From: Syntrophomonas sp.
GTDB taxonomy: Bacteria; Bacillota; Syntrophomonadia; Syntrophomonadales; Syntrophomonadaceae
DNA length: 47,283 nt
Reading direction: 5' to 3'
Assembly (NCBI GenBank): GCA_016841875.1
Contig: JAENYG010000025.1
Span: 1 to 47,283 of the forward strand
In this document: positions 16,241 through 25,290 of the stretch, piece after piece
How positions within the stretch are numbered: the stretch's first letter is position 1
Layout of the letters: each line of letters begins with the position of its first letter
Program-made: the position numbers and the translations under genes
Notes under the pieces: generated by a model
Seen by the model: only the letters and a program-made list of their open reading frames with translations
What the model was told of the DNA's origin: nothing
Database searches by the model: none

Positions 16241-16274
16241 AGCCGGGAGACATAATATGTCTTCCGGCTTTTTT
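16241..16274 (+). terminator. Intrinsic terminator, copy 1
   Basis: AGCCGGGAGACA (16241-16252) pairs with TGTCTTCCGGCT (16258-16269), one G-T wobble, 5-base loop, followed by TTTTTT. Nearly the same hairpin, with a perfect 10-bp stem, is at 26302-26333. Confidence 0.85.
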
Positions 16275-16386
16275 ATTGATGACACTTTAAAGTAATGTTT
16301 GATAAGATTATTAGTGTTCATAACATATGAAGCTGCTCAATATGCAATTAAGCATCGGCAAGCATTTTTTCGATATTAAAAAGAGG
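16241..16386 (+). repeat. Leader direct repeat, copy 1
   Basis: Aligns along its length with 26300-26432: the terminator, then TTTTTTATT-[GA]-ATGACACT, GATA-x-x-ATTATTA, CTCAATAT-x-CAATTAA and CGATATTAAA. Both copies end shortly before a gene for a GT-C membrane protein, so the part after the terminator probably includes the promoter and leader of that gene. Confidence 0.75.
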
Positions 16387-16392
16387 TAAAAA

Positions 16393-18207
16393 GTGGGAAG
16401 GTTGGGGAGAATGAGAAACGATAAACGGAGCACTACTACTCCATTCATTATCATGGCGATAATTTTTTTTATTATCCTTCATCTCTGCTTCTATTATTTC
16501 AAATTAAATACTTCTCTTAATGGCTCAGAATTGATTGATACCGATACTTATATGCGCCTGGTAAGGGTAGAGCAGCTGGCTGAAACTGGAGATTGGTATG
16601 ACTCTACCATACACCGAAACAACTACCCCTATGGCGATACCTTACACTGGACCCGACCACTTGATGTACTGCTCATAGCCGGGGCTGCACCATTGATACC
16701 CTGGTTAGGAGTTAAAAAGGCTCTCCTGGAATTTGGAATTGTTTTTAGCCCGCTGATAGGGATATTATCGATACTTGCCCTTGTTTGGGCCACAAAACCC
16801 ATAATAAGGACAAATGCACAGCCTCTTCTTTTAATAATCTTTATAGGTCAGCCTTTGCTCTTTCAAATTTTTATGTTTGGACGTCCAGATCATCATAGCC
16901 TTCTGGTTCTTTTATTTATACTTTTAATAGGCTCTATCACCCACATGCTTACTAATGTAAAATCGCAAAGATATGGTATCCTGGCCGGGCTCTTGGCTGC
17001 TATATCTACCTGGATAAGTGTGGAAGCAATTTTTCCGGTAATAATTGTGTATGCCGTCCTGGTAATTCTCTGGATAATATACAAAGACCGTTACTTGTAT
17101 ATGTTAAAATATTTCAGCCTATCCCTGCTTTTCTTTACCAGCTTATCCCTATTGGTGGAACGTCCCTTATCGGATTTTTTTTCCGCAGTTGAGTATGATA
17201 AAATATCCATTGTTTATATTTTCGTTTATCTGTTAGCAGCACTGTATTCTATATGTCTATCCAGGATAGAATCCCAAAATTGGGTAAAAAGGTCAGCATG
17301 GGCAGCAATGTTAACCATACCAGCATCTGCTGCCATATGGCTGGTATTTCCTTTATTTTTCCACGGACCCATGGCGGAAATAAATCCAGCTATTGTACCG
17401 ATATGGTTGAGCAAAGTATCTGAAGTGCAGCCTCTACTTAAATCAGGCTATTATTTTATTATTTCTTTTTTAGGCCCAGCAGGGTTAGCATTATTTTATT
17501 TGATTCATCTTCTTAAAACTAAAGAAAAATTCAATATTGAAATACTTTTGTTTTTTATCACCGCTTTTATTATATTTACTGCCTTAACTTATTACCAGGT
17601 GCGTATGGCTTACTGCGGTCTGGTTATTATTGCAATGATATCGGCTTTGATGCTGGACGATATTATAAGATGGTTATCTAGTTTCCCCCATCGCTTGATT
17701 CCGCTGCTTCGATCAGCGATGATTTTCCTCTTTATTCTTGGTTTCCCGGCTGCAGGAATAGCAGCAGATATAATATATGGAGAACAATCTAATTATAAGA
17801 ATCCAGACCTTCCGTCTCTATGTCAATTTCTAAACGAATACCAGGATGAATGTCCAGTTACTAATACAGTTCTAGCCAATTTACATTATGGGCCACAGAT
17901 TCTATACCGAACCAATTTTAATATAATATCTGCACCGTATCACCGTAATGATAGTGGTATATTATTTACCTATGAAGTAATGACATCTGATGATATGGAA
18001 AAGGTTAAAGAAATGCTAAATCAAAGGCATATCGATCTAGTAGTAATAGCTCCTGATTCAAACGAAAAGGCGATTTACGATATAAAGGACAATCCCGCAG
18101 CCTTTTATGAAAGGATGAAAAACAATGACATTCCCGACTGGGGTACACAATTAACGCTCCCTCAGGATTTACAGGAATCATTTATAATATACAGAATTAA
18201 TTCTTAA
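16393..18207 (+). CDS. GT-C membrane glycosyltransferase, STT3-like
   Basis: A 604-residue protein with about 11-13 transmembrane helices. After the first helix it has IDTDTYMRL, an acidic DxD-type loop as in GT-C enzymes, then PYGDTLHWTRPLD. A GRPDHHSL motif near residue 165 corresponds to the DHH motif of STT3 oligosaccharyltransferases, and a late HYGPQILYRT...APYHRN segment occupies the place of the WWDYG region, though the Trp pair is missing. It is probably a lipid-sugar-dependent glycosyltransferase acting outside the membrane, perhaps on surface proteins or glycans. GTG at 16393 has AGAGGT five bases away; ATG at 16411 is a possible alternative. Exact substrate unknown. Confidence 0.75.
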   Translation: MGRLGRMRNDKRSTTTPFIIMAIIFFIILHLCFYYFKLNTSLNGSELIDTDTYMRLVRVEQLAETGDWYDSTIHRNNYPYGDTLHWTRPLDVLLIAGAAPLIPWLGVKKALLEFGIVFSPLIGILSILALVWATKPIIRTNAQPLLLIIFIGQPLLFQIFMFGRPDHHSLLVLLFILLIGSITHMLTNVKSQRYGILAGLLAAISTWISVEAIFPVIIVYAVLVILWIIYKDRYLYMLKYFSLSLLFFTSLSLLVERPLSDFFSAVEYDKISIVYIFVYLLAALYSICLSRIESQNWVKRSAWAAMLTIPASAAIWLVFPLFFHGPMAEINPAIVPIWLSKVSEVQPLLKSGYYFIISFLGPAGLALFYLIHLLKTKEKFNIEILLFFITAFIIFTALTYYQVRMAYCGLVIIAMISALMLDDIIRWLSSFPHRLIPLLRSAMIFLFILGFPAAGIAADIIYGEQSNYKNPDLPSLCQFLNEYQDECPVTNTVLANLHYGPQILYRTNFNIISAPYHRNDSGILFTYEVMTSDDMEKVKEMLNQRHIDLVVIAPDSNEKAIYDIKDNPAAFYERMKNNDIPDWGTQLTLPQDLQESFIIYRINS

Positions 18208-18267
18208 TAAATAAAAAGTCTGCACAGCAAAACTTTAGGCAAAATATTTATTCATTTATAAATTTAA

Positions 18268-19674
18268 TTATTTAATTTCCTCATGGTATTCTTCTTCAGT
18301 ATTTACCTCCCAGAGGTCATAATTACTGCCCTGTATATTCTTTGCAGCCAGGAGACCAGTCAGGATGGAATGGTCCATATTGTTATAACGGTGCAGGCCA
18401 TTTCTGCCTATGGTTTGACAGTTTTCCAGACTATTGATAAAATCGATGACTACAGGCATGGATTTTTTATAGTCATCATCATAGACCGGATAAGCTTTCG
18501 GTACTCTTATAACAAAACCCCACTTTACCCAATCCCTTTCTATAAGACCTATATGGCAGATTTCATCTACTGCCAGCTTAATCAAGTCCTCATCTTTTGA
18601 CGACCATAGCTTATCCCCCTCATTACAGAAATACTCCAATCCCAGAGAACTGCAGCCTTCTTCAGGTACCATAGAGGGGCTCCACTGCTTAAAATTCTGT
18701 ACCCGTCCCAGATTTACTTCGGGTGAATGTATGTAAATCCAGTTATCAGGAAAGAGAAAATCAGAATTCAAGGCCAGATTTACAGAAAGAAAATCTCGGT
18801 ATTTCAGAAGACTACTTGCTTTAAGCACCTCCAGCTCCGGTGCCGGGTTCAATATGTGAATCAAATCCCGTAAAGCCAGGCTGGAAATAACATGATCAGC
18901 CTCTATTTCACTCTTAACGCCGCTATGATTCAAAATACTGACCGAGCAGATTCTGTTCCCCTTCCTTTCTGTACCGGTCACTTTTGTATTGGTCCAAACC
19001 TGTCCACCTGATTTCTCAATTGCATCGGCTACAGCTTCATACATCTGCCCCGGTCCCAACCGGGGATAGTTGAACTCTTCGATCAGGGTTTTGATTTGAT
19101 TTTCCCGGAACTGTTTTAATAAAGCATTTACTACCGCTGATACCAGTGATAAACCTTTAATCCTCTGTGCGGCCCACTCGGCTTTCAGCTCAGTACAGGG
19201 CATACCCCATACCTTTTCAGTATAAGATTTAAAAAAGTGTTCATATAGACGCCGACCAAAACGGTTGCTTACCCAATCTTCGAAACTCTCCTCCGGTTTA
19301 ACCGGATTCACTTTAACCTTCAAATAGCTGGCCAGTATTAAAAATGCTTCATATAGACCCAGACCTGCCAGAGCATTAAAGGGTTTAATCGGGTAATCAA
19401 AAAATTTATTGCGATAATATATTCGGGAAAGCCGAGGACGCAGCAGGAATTCTTCCTTCAAGACCTCATTCCAGAGTTCTTCTACTTCTTCGATTTTGGT
19501 GAAAAATCGATGGCCTCCCAGGTCAAAGCGGTAACCTTTCTCTTCTACAGTTTTGCTTATCCCCCCGACCTGCGCTTCCTTCTCAATAAGGATAACTTCA
19601 TATCCCTCTTTAGCCAGGGCGTATCCAGCAGATAAGCCGGCTGGACCAGCACCAAGTATGATTACTTTCTGCAT
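18268..19674 (-). CDS. FAD-dependent amine oxidase/UDP-galactopyranose mutase-like protein
   Basis: A 468-residue flavoprotein. The N-terminus is a dinucleotide-binding fold, ILGAGPAGLSAGYAL, with IEKEAQVGGISKT and a FDLGGHRFF segment as in the protoporphyrinogen oxidase/UDP-galactopyranose mutase superfamily. Members like this are common in polysaccharide clusters and often called NAD(P)/FAD-dependent oxidoreductase; the substrate is not established. The ATG at 19674 has GAGGTAG upstream. It is followed upstream on the same strand by gtrA and galE, so it is likely the last gene of a galE-gtrA-oxidoreductase operon. With galE nearby, a UDP-galactose or galactofuranose role is conceivable but not shown. 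Confidence 0.8.
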   Translation of the reverse strand: MQKVIILGAGPAGLSAGYALAKEGYEVILIEKEAQVGGISKTVEEKGYRFDLGGHRFFTKIEEVEELWNEVLKEEFLLRPRLSRIYYRNKFFDYPIKPFNALAGLGLYEAFLILASYLKVKVNPVKPEESFEDWVSNRFGRRLYEHFFKSYTEKVWGMPCTELKAEWAAQRIKGLSLVSAVVNALLKQFRENQIKTLIEEFNYPRLGPGQMYEAVADAIEKSGGQVWTNTKVTGTERKGNRICSVSILNHSGVKSEIEADHVISSLALRDLIHILNPAPELEVLKASSLLKYRDFLSVNLALNSDFLFPDNWIYIHSPEVNLGRVQNFKQWSPSMVPEEGCSSLGLEYFCNEGDKLWSSKDEDLIKLAVDEICHIGLIERDWVKWGFVIRVPKAYPVYDDDYKKSMPVVIDFINSLENCQTIGRNGLHRYNNMDHSILTGLLAAKNIQGSNYDLWEVNTEEEYHEEIK

Positions 19675-19704
19675 AATAATAGCTCTACCTCATTTCAAAT
19701 AGCA

Positions 19705-20139
19705 TCAATGTTCAAACAAGCTCCGACGGGCAAAAAAGTGGAAAAAGAATACGACTGCTACTGATACAGCTTTCGCAATTAGATACCACAGGTTAAGCAG
19801 TACCAGAACATAAATTATTAAATCGTTCAAACCCAACCCTACTACTCCAATGAGTGAGTACAATAAAAACTCTTTGCCAGGCTGCAGCTTACTCTGTTTG
19901 AAAACGAAGATTTTACCGAGTATGTAATTGACTGTAAGACCACAGCAAAAAGAAATAGTGGCAGCATAAAGGTAGAATACCTGTAGGTATTCTACCAGTA
20001 CATATAAAAGTCCCACATCAACCACCAGGGCAAAAAAACTGACCATACCATATTTGCATATGTCCCTGAACAGGAGTATATACTTTTGTGGCAGGTAAGT
20101 CAGGTTTTCAACTATGTTATCAAATTCATTTCGATTCAT
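19705..20139 (-). CDS. GtrA family flippase-like membrane protein
   Basis: A 144-residue protein with four transmembrane helices filling most of its length: FFALVVDVGLLYVLVEYL, then FCCGLTVNYILGKIFVF, a third near 85-105 and a fourth with AVVFFFHFFARR at the end. This is the GtrA layout, whose members are linked to transbilayer movement of lipid-linked sugars such as undecaprenyl-phosphate-glucose. ATG at 20139 follows TGGAGAA. It lies 30 bases upstream of the flavoprotein gene and about 80 bases after galE, in the same direction. Confidence 0.88.
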   Translation of the reverse strand: MNRNEFDNIVENLTYLPQKYILLFRDICKYGMVSFFALVVDVGLLYVLVEYLQVFYLYAATISFCCGLTVNYILGKIFVFKQSKLQPGKEFLLYSLIGVVGLGLNDLIIYVLVLLNLWYLIAKAVSVAVVFFFHFFARRSLFEH

Positions 20140-20218
20140 TGCAATAATTCTCCAGCATATAATTAATAGATTATACTTTTTCCAATAACTTAATTATCGA
20201 TTACTCTATTTGCATCCT

Positions 20219-21211
20219 TTAAAGTTGCTTATTAAATCCATTGGGGTTTAAGCGGTGCCACTCCCAGGCACTTGCTGCTATACTTTCCAGATCTGGGTAC
20301 TGCGGTACCCAACCCAGCTCAGACTTTATTTTTTCGGCACTGGCTACAAGAACAGGAGGATCCCCAAACCTTCTCGGCGATATGCCGGCAGCAATCTTCT
20401 GCCCGGTTACAGCTTCGCATACCCGAACTACTTCCCGCACCGAAAATCCCTGTCCATTACCCAGATTATAAACCCCACCTGCTTCACCGGCAGATAGTGC
20501 TTCCAGTCCAAGAACATGAGCACGGCTCAAATCCGCAACATGTATATAGTCCCTTATACAAGTACCATCTGGTGTCGGATAATCATTTCCAAATATCTGC
20601 AGCTCCTGCCGCTGTCCTAAAATCGTCTGAAGAATAATAGGGATCAAGTGAGTTTCCGGATTATGATCCTCTCCTATCCCATAACCGGGAGCAGCTCCTG
20701 CCGCATTAAAATAACGCAGGGCCATCCACCGTAAGCCGTATATCTTCTCATACCAGTGCATCATTTCTTCAAACATGATCTTGGTGGATCCATAAACATT
20801 CACTGGATTAAGTGGATGGGATTCTTTTATAGGCATATTATCCGGACTGCCGTAAACTGCAGCCGATGAAGAAAAAACCAGGATTTTCACCCCTGTTTTT
20901 ACCAGAGTATCTAAAAACAATGCACCTTTACCGACATTATTGTTGAAGAATATTCCAGGGTCCTGCATAGACAATCCTACTGTGCTATCTGCTGCCAGAT
21001 GCACAGCTGCCTCAATTCTATGTTCTGAGATAAGCCTGCTCAACAGTTCGTTATCGGCTATATCTCCTGGGAAAAAAGGTGCGGTTGCTACAGCTTCCCG
21101 GTGTCCGGTCTGAAGGTTGTCCAGCACATACACATCATGCCCGGCCTGCTGCAGTTCAAGCACCACATGACTGCCTATATAACCTGCTCCACCGACTACT
21201 AATACTTTCAT
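20219..21211 (-). CDS. galE: UDP-glucose 4-epimerase
   Basis: A 330-residue short-chain dehydrogenase/reductase with the NAD-binding GGAGYIGSH at the N-terminus, FSSSAAVYG, the catalytic YGSTK (Tyr and Lys about residues 149 and 153), RYFNAAGAAP and a CIRDYIHVADL segment, all typical of GalE. It interconverts UDP-glucose and UDP-galactose in the cytoplasm and supplies UDP-galactose for surface glycans. It is the first gene of the minus-strand trio galE-gtrA-flavoprotein. Divergent from manC over a 280-base AT-rich promoter region. Length is normal. Confidence 0.95.
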   Translation of the reverse strand: MKVLVVGGAGYIGSHVVLELQQAGHDVYVLDNLQTGHREAVATAPFFPGDIADNELLSRLISEHRIEAAVHLAADSTVGLSMQDPGIFFNNNVGKGALFLDTLVKTGVKILVFSSSAAVYGSPDNMPIKESHPLNPVNVYGSTKIMFEEMMHWYEKIYGLRWMALRYFNAAGAAPGYGIGEDHNPETHLIPIILQTILGQRQELQIFGNDYPTPDGTCIRDYIHVADLSRAHVLGLEALSAGEAGGVYNLGNGQGFSVREVVRVCEAVTGQKIAAGISPRRFGDPPVLVASAEKIKSELGWVPQYPDLESIAASAWEWHRLNPNGFNKQL

Positions 21212-21490
21212 CTATGCGTTTCATCCTTTTAACGTAATTTCATTAAGTATCATAATATACCAATTATATCTTAAATCTATATTTATTCTACCAATCATTA
21301 ATTAATCTGTGTATCCTGGTTCGCTATTCTGACCTTTGTTAAATATCATCTCTCTGCTTCAACTTATAGAATTTTTATTAATTAGCCATAATAAATAAAG
21401 TGAAGCCTAATTTAAGTGGAGAAATTTTAGCCTGGCATAAGCAGTGCGGCTTTAATCATATACTTAAAGATATATATAACGGAGGTAAAT

Positions 21491-22537
21491 ATGATTGCAG
21501 TAATTTTGGCGGGGGGCAAGGGGCTAAGATTATGGCCGGAAAGCCGGCAGCAGCGCCCCAAACAGCTCTGCAAATTTGTAAACAACAGATCCATGCTGGA
21601 CAATACTATTGATCGTCTGGCAGCTTCTGGAGCCAGAAAAATAATTATCATTACCAGCGATGACCTCCTGCCCGGTATAGAGCAGGTAATAGAAGACCGT
21701 CCGGATGCCTATTTAATTGAAGTCCTGACAGAGCCAGAAGGGAAAAATACGGCCCCGGCAGTAGGTTTAGTACTGGCCCGTCAGCAGCTGGAAGATCCAG
21801 ACGAAATCCTGGGGTTCTTCCCAGCCGATCATCATATAAGCGATTCTCAGGCCTTTTCAGAAAGTATGCGCCGGGCCATTTTGGCCGCCCAGCAGGGACA
21901 CATTGCTACCATTGGTATAGCCCCTGATCGTCCTGAAACCGGGTACGGGTATATTGAGAAAACCAAATGGGAGATCGGCGAAATCGGGGACGTATTCCAG
22001 GTAAACTCCTTTCGCGAGAAGCCTGATCTGTCAACTGCCCAAACCTACCTATCATCCGGTGAATATGTATGGAATGCCGGTATTTATGTGGGTTCAACGG
22101 GGGTACTCACCCAGGAGTTCAAAACTCATCTGCCCGAAATATATGAAAAAATAAGCGGTGGTTATGATGCCTACCTCTCATCTTATGCTGATCTGCCTTC
22201 CATCAGCCTGGATTATGGAATCGCGGAAAAATCAAATCGGATGGCGGTAGTTCCAGCTGATTTTGGCTGGTGTGACCTGGGCAGCTGGAATGCCCTGGCA
22301 GATATTCATGACCAGGACGAGATGAGCAATGTGTGTACAGGCTCTGATATCGTAATTTTGGACAGCCACAACTGTGTAGTTAAACAAACCGGTAAAACAA
22401 TAGTGCTTTATGGGGTACAGGATACCCTGGTAGTTGAGACTGACGATATTATTCTGATATCCAACCGCAACCGTTCCCAGGATATCAGAAAGATAACTGA
22501 AATATTGAAGGAAAAACAGCGCTTGGATCTGCTTTGA
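21491..22537 (+). CDS. manC: Mannose-1-phosphate guanylyltransferase
   Basis: A 348-residue nucleotidyltransferase. The N-terminal signature ILAGGKGLRLWPESRQQRPK is the GGxGxRLxPxS...PKQ motif; FPADHHI (about 115) and WNAGIYV (about 198) are typical of GDP-mannose pyrophosphorylases. It makes GDP-mannose from mannose-1-phosphate and GTP. It lacks the C-terminal phosphomannose isomerase domain found in bifunctional versions. ATG follows GGAGGT. It starts a likely plus-strand operon manC-manB-GT4-alpha/alpha protein. Confidence 0.94.
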   Translation: MIAVILAGGKGLRLWPESRQQRPKQLCKFVNNRSMLDNTIDRLAASGARKIIIITSDDLLPGIEQVIEDRPDAYLIEVLTEPEGKNTAPAVGLVLARQQLEDPDEILGFFPADHHISDSQAFSESMRRAILAAQQGHIATIGIAPDRPETGYGYIEKTKWEIGEIGDVFQVNSFREKPDLSTAQTYLSSGEYVWNAGIYVGSTGVLTQEFKTHLPEIYEKISGGYDAYLSSYADLPSISLDYGIAEKSNRMAVVPADFGWCDLGSWNALADIHDQDEMSNVCTGSDIVILDSHNCVVKQTGKTIVLYGVQDTLVVETDDIILISNRNRSQDIRKITEILKEKQRLDLL

Positions 22538-22640
22538 TAAAGCAGAGAGCAGATTATTTAGGATTGTTCCTATGCATAAAATTTGGATATCTTAAATACA
22601 CTTATCTATGTGCATAATTTGGCTTGAGGAGGAGATATTT

Positions 22641-24017
22641 ATTAAGCATATATTTCGCCAGTACGATATCCGGGGCATTGTAGAGGAAGAATTAAGCCAG
22701 GAACTTATGGGCGATATCGCCCGGGCCTTTGCCGCTATGGCGGGCAGACAAGATCAGCAGACCATTCTGGTAGGACGGGATAATAGGATTTCATCTCCTC
22801 TAATGAGAGATATGGTAGTCGAAGCACTGCTGGATTCAGGATGCAGTGTGATGGATCTGGGTGTGGTAGTAACTCCTATGTTCTACTATGCGGCTCGGCA
22901 CCTTAATATTCCAGCCGGTATTATGATAACCGCCAGCCATAATCCCGGAGAATATAACGGATGCAAACTACTCCTGGGTGACTCTACTATTTATGGGGAG
23001 CAGATTCAGGAAATCTATGAGATGGTAAAAAAGCAGGATTTTATCAGCGGCCCGCGCGGAGTCATATATGACTATGATATCAGCTTAGAATATACGGAAA
23101 TGATAAAAGGCAAAATAACTATGGGAGCTAATGTTCCCAGAATAGTTGTGGACTGCGGCAATGGAACCGCTTCTCTTTTTGCCCCCCAGGTCTTTAGAAG
23201 CCTGGGGTGTGAAGTATTTGAATTGTACTGCGATTCTGATCCTACTTTTCCCCATCATCATCCAGACCCGGTAAATCCGGAAAACATGGTTGATTTAATA
23301 ACTGAAGTAAAGCGTACCAAATCAGCGATAGGTATTGGAATTGACGGAGATGGCGATCGGTTGGGAGTGGTGGACGCTCAGGGCAATCTGATCTGGGGGG
23401 ATATGTTGATGATCCTCTTCTGGCGGGATATTATGACTCGGCATCCCGGTACCCAGTGTATAGTAGAAGTAAAATGCTCCCAAAGTCTTATCGATGAAAT
23501 CGAAAAACTGGGAGGAGAACCTATTATCTACAAAACCGGCCATTCTCTAATTAAAGCTAAAATGAAGGAAATAGGAGCTGTTTTCACCGGGGAGATGTCC
23601 GGTCATATGTTTTTTGCCGATGAGTATTATGGTTTCGATGATGCCCTCTATGCCGGGGCCCGGCTTTTATCTTTGTTATCCATGAGCCAGCAGACGATTG
23701 GCGAAATGCTGGCTGATATCAACAAGTATTACGCCACTCCTGAAATACGCCTTCCCAGCACTGACCAGAAAAAATTTAACGTAGTCGATAAAGTTCTGCA
23801 GCATTTCCAGAATAAATATCAGATTATAGATGTTGATGGAGCTCGCATAGTATTTCCTGATGGATGGGCTCTGGTTCGTGCCTCCAATACCGGTCCGGAA
23901 TTGATCGTGCGCTGCGAGGGTAATACTCCAGAGGCGCTGGAGAAAATAAAAGATGAATTGTTTGCCTTTTTACAAATAGCAGGAGTTGAATCAGATGTGT
24001 CAGCCCATGCGATATGA
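22641..24017 (+). CDS. manB: Phosphomannomutase/phosphoglucomutase (probable ATT start)
   Basis: A 458-residue alpha-D-phosphohexomutase. It begins with the family N-terminus KHIFRQYDIRGIV, then the active-site serine loop TASHNPGEYNG (about 100), the metal-binding DGDGDRLG (about 235), GEMSGHMFF (about 330) and the phosphate loop RASNTGPEL (about 420). It converts mannose-6-phosphate to mannose-1-phosphate for manC. The start is unusual: AGGAGG lies eight bases before ATT at 22641, and the family N-terminus begins there. An in-frame ATG exists 11 codons upstream (22608), but it lacks a ribosome site and the AGGAGG would then be inside the gene. I favour the rare ATT start. Confidence 0.88.
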   Translation: MKHIFRQYDIRGIVEEELSQELMGDIARAFAAMAGRQDQQTILVGRDNRISSPLMRDMVVEALLDSGCSVMDLGVVVTPMFYYAARHLNIPAGIMITASHNPGEYNGCKLLLGDSTIYGEQIQEIYEMVKKQDFISGPRGVIYDYDISLEYTEMIKGKITMGANVPRIVVDCGNGTASLFAPQVFRSLGCEVFELYCDSDPTFPHHHPDPVNPENMVDLITEVKRTKSAIGIGIDGDGDRLGVVDAQGNLIWGDMLMILFWRDIMTRHPGTQCIVEVKCSQSLIDEIEKLGGEPIIYKTGHSLIKAKMKEIGAVFTGEMSGHMFFADEYYGFDDALYAGARLLSLLSMSQQTIGEMLADINKYYATPEIRLPSTDQKKFNVVDKVLQHFQNKYQIIDVDGARIVFPDGWALVRASNTGPELIVRCEGNTPEALEKIKDELFAFLQIAGVESDVSAHAI

Positions 24018-24096
24018 TCCCTGGAGTATAAAGGCAGATCAGATGTGGAAGAATTTCTTTTATTAGTCTATAAACCTTTGATGAAGGAGTGAAATA

Positions 24097-25290
24097 ATGG
24101 CTGTACTCAATCTGGGAACATATCCTCCCAAACAGTGCGGCATCGCTACATTTTCTATGGATTTACGAAACAGCTTAATGATCCATGGAAATGATGTTAA
24201 AGTAATGGCCGTATCTGAAGAAAAGAATAAATATGATTATCCCCAGGAAGTAATATTTGAAATAGATCAGCAGCATCGGCCTGATTATATTAAGGCAGCT
24301 GCTTTTATCAACTCAACTCCAGATATTGATTTGGTGATCATCCAGCATGAATATGGTATTTTTGGTGGGGTAGACGGAGAATATATTATGGATCTGGTCG
24401 GCTTATTGCTCAAGCCCTATGTACTGATTACCCACACCGTACTGCCCGGTCCGACTAAAAATTGTAAAAATATTCTCAATTATCTGGCCGGCAGAGCAGC
24501 GGCCATTGTCTCTATGACAAAAAGTTCACTTAATCTGATGTCAGATCTCTATGAAGCGCCATCGGAGTTGATTTATCTAATTGCCCATGGAGTACCGGAA
24601 TTTAAAGCCCAGGAATCCGTAGTTTTAAAGGACAAATATGGTCTGCAAGGGCGGGAGATCATAAGCACTTTTGGACTTATTGGACCTGGTAAGGGCCTGG
24701 AGTTGGGCATTGAGGCTGTAGCCAGCCTCACCAGGAAATACCCGGAGATCCTGTATATGATCCTTGGACGAACCCATCCAATGCTGGTAGAATATGAAGG
24801 AGAGAAGTATCGCCACATGCTGGAAAATATGGTAACCAAACTTGGTATCGAAGATAATGTTACCTTTGTAAACAAATATCTCAGCAATGAAGAATTAGGG
24901 GAATACTTGTATATGACCGATATCTATCTGAGCCCATACCCTAATAAAGACCAGGCGGTAAGCGGAACCATGGCCTTTGCATTAGGATGCGGCCGGGCTA
25001 TAGTATCTACTCCATACTCATATGCGGTAGAAACTCTGGCCGAAGGCAGAGGACTGATTGCCAGAGAGGCTGATCCCATCATATTGGCCGAGCTGATAGA
25101 AAAGATTTTACAGAACCCGGCACTGAAGCTGGATCTGCAGAGCAGGGCCTGGAATCTAGGAAAAAACTGGACCTGGCCCAGTGTGGGTGGGCAGTATACA
25201 GATATGTTTAAATCGATGCTGGAAACTGATACCGAATTATTATGGGAGGACAAAAGCTTAACTTATGCTAACTTACAAACATTTTCTTAA
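24097..25290 (+). CDS. Glycosyltransferase family 4
   Basis: A 397-residue GT-B glycosyltransferase. The N-terminal LGTYPPKQCGIATFSMDLRNSL is a known GT4 start, followed by an acceptor domain with QHEYGIFGG. The C-terminal domain has STFGLIGPGKGLELGIEAV and a donor-site EX7E-like stretch around SGTMAFALGCGRAIVSTPYS and AVETL. With manC and manB just upstream it probably uses GDP-mannose, but the sequence cannot prove the donor. Cytoplasmic, no membrane segment. Start ATG follows AAGGAGTG. Its last 26 bases overlap the next gene. Confidence 0.88.
   Translation: MAVLNLGTYPPKQCGIATFSMDLRNSLMIHGNDVKVMAVSEEKNKYDYPQEVIFEIDQQHRPDYIKAAAFINSTPDIDLVIIQHEYGIFGGVDGEYIMDLVGLLLKPYVLITHTVLPGPTKNCKNILNYLAGRAAAIVSMTKSSLNLMSDLYEAPSELIYLIAHGVPEFKAQESVVLKDKYGLQGREIISTFGLIGPGKGLELGIEAVASLTRKYPEILYMILGRTHPMLVEYEGEKYRHMLENMVTKLGIEDNVTFVNKYLSNEELGEYLYMTDIYLSPYPNKDQAVSGTMAFALGCGRAIVSTPYSYAVETLAEGRGLIAREADPIILAELIEKILQNPALKLDLQSRAWNLGKNWTWPSVGGQYTDMFKSMLETDTELLWEDKSLTYANLQTFS

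Larger units (their letters stand above)
16072..16392. other. Intergenic region with terminator and leader repeat
   Basis: The first 170 bases hold nothing recognisable. A terminator lies at 16241-16274. From there to about 16386 the sequence is a direct repeat of 26300-26432, in front of another GT-C gene. Confidence 0.6.

Noticed and set aside
18283-18600. Plus-strand frames opposite the flavoprotein and other large genes
   Set aside because: They are mirror frames of well-supported genes, without ribosome sites or family motifs.
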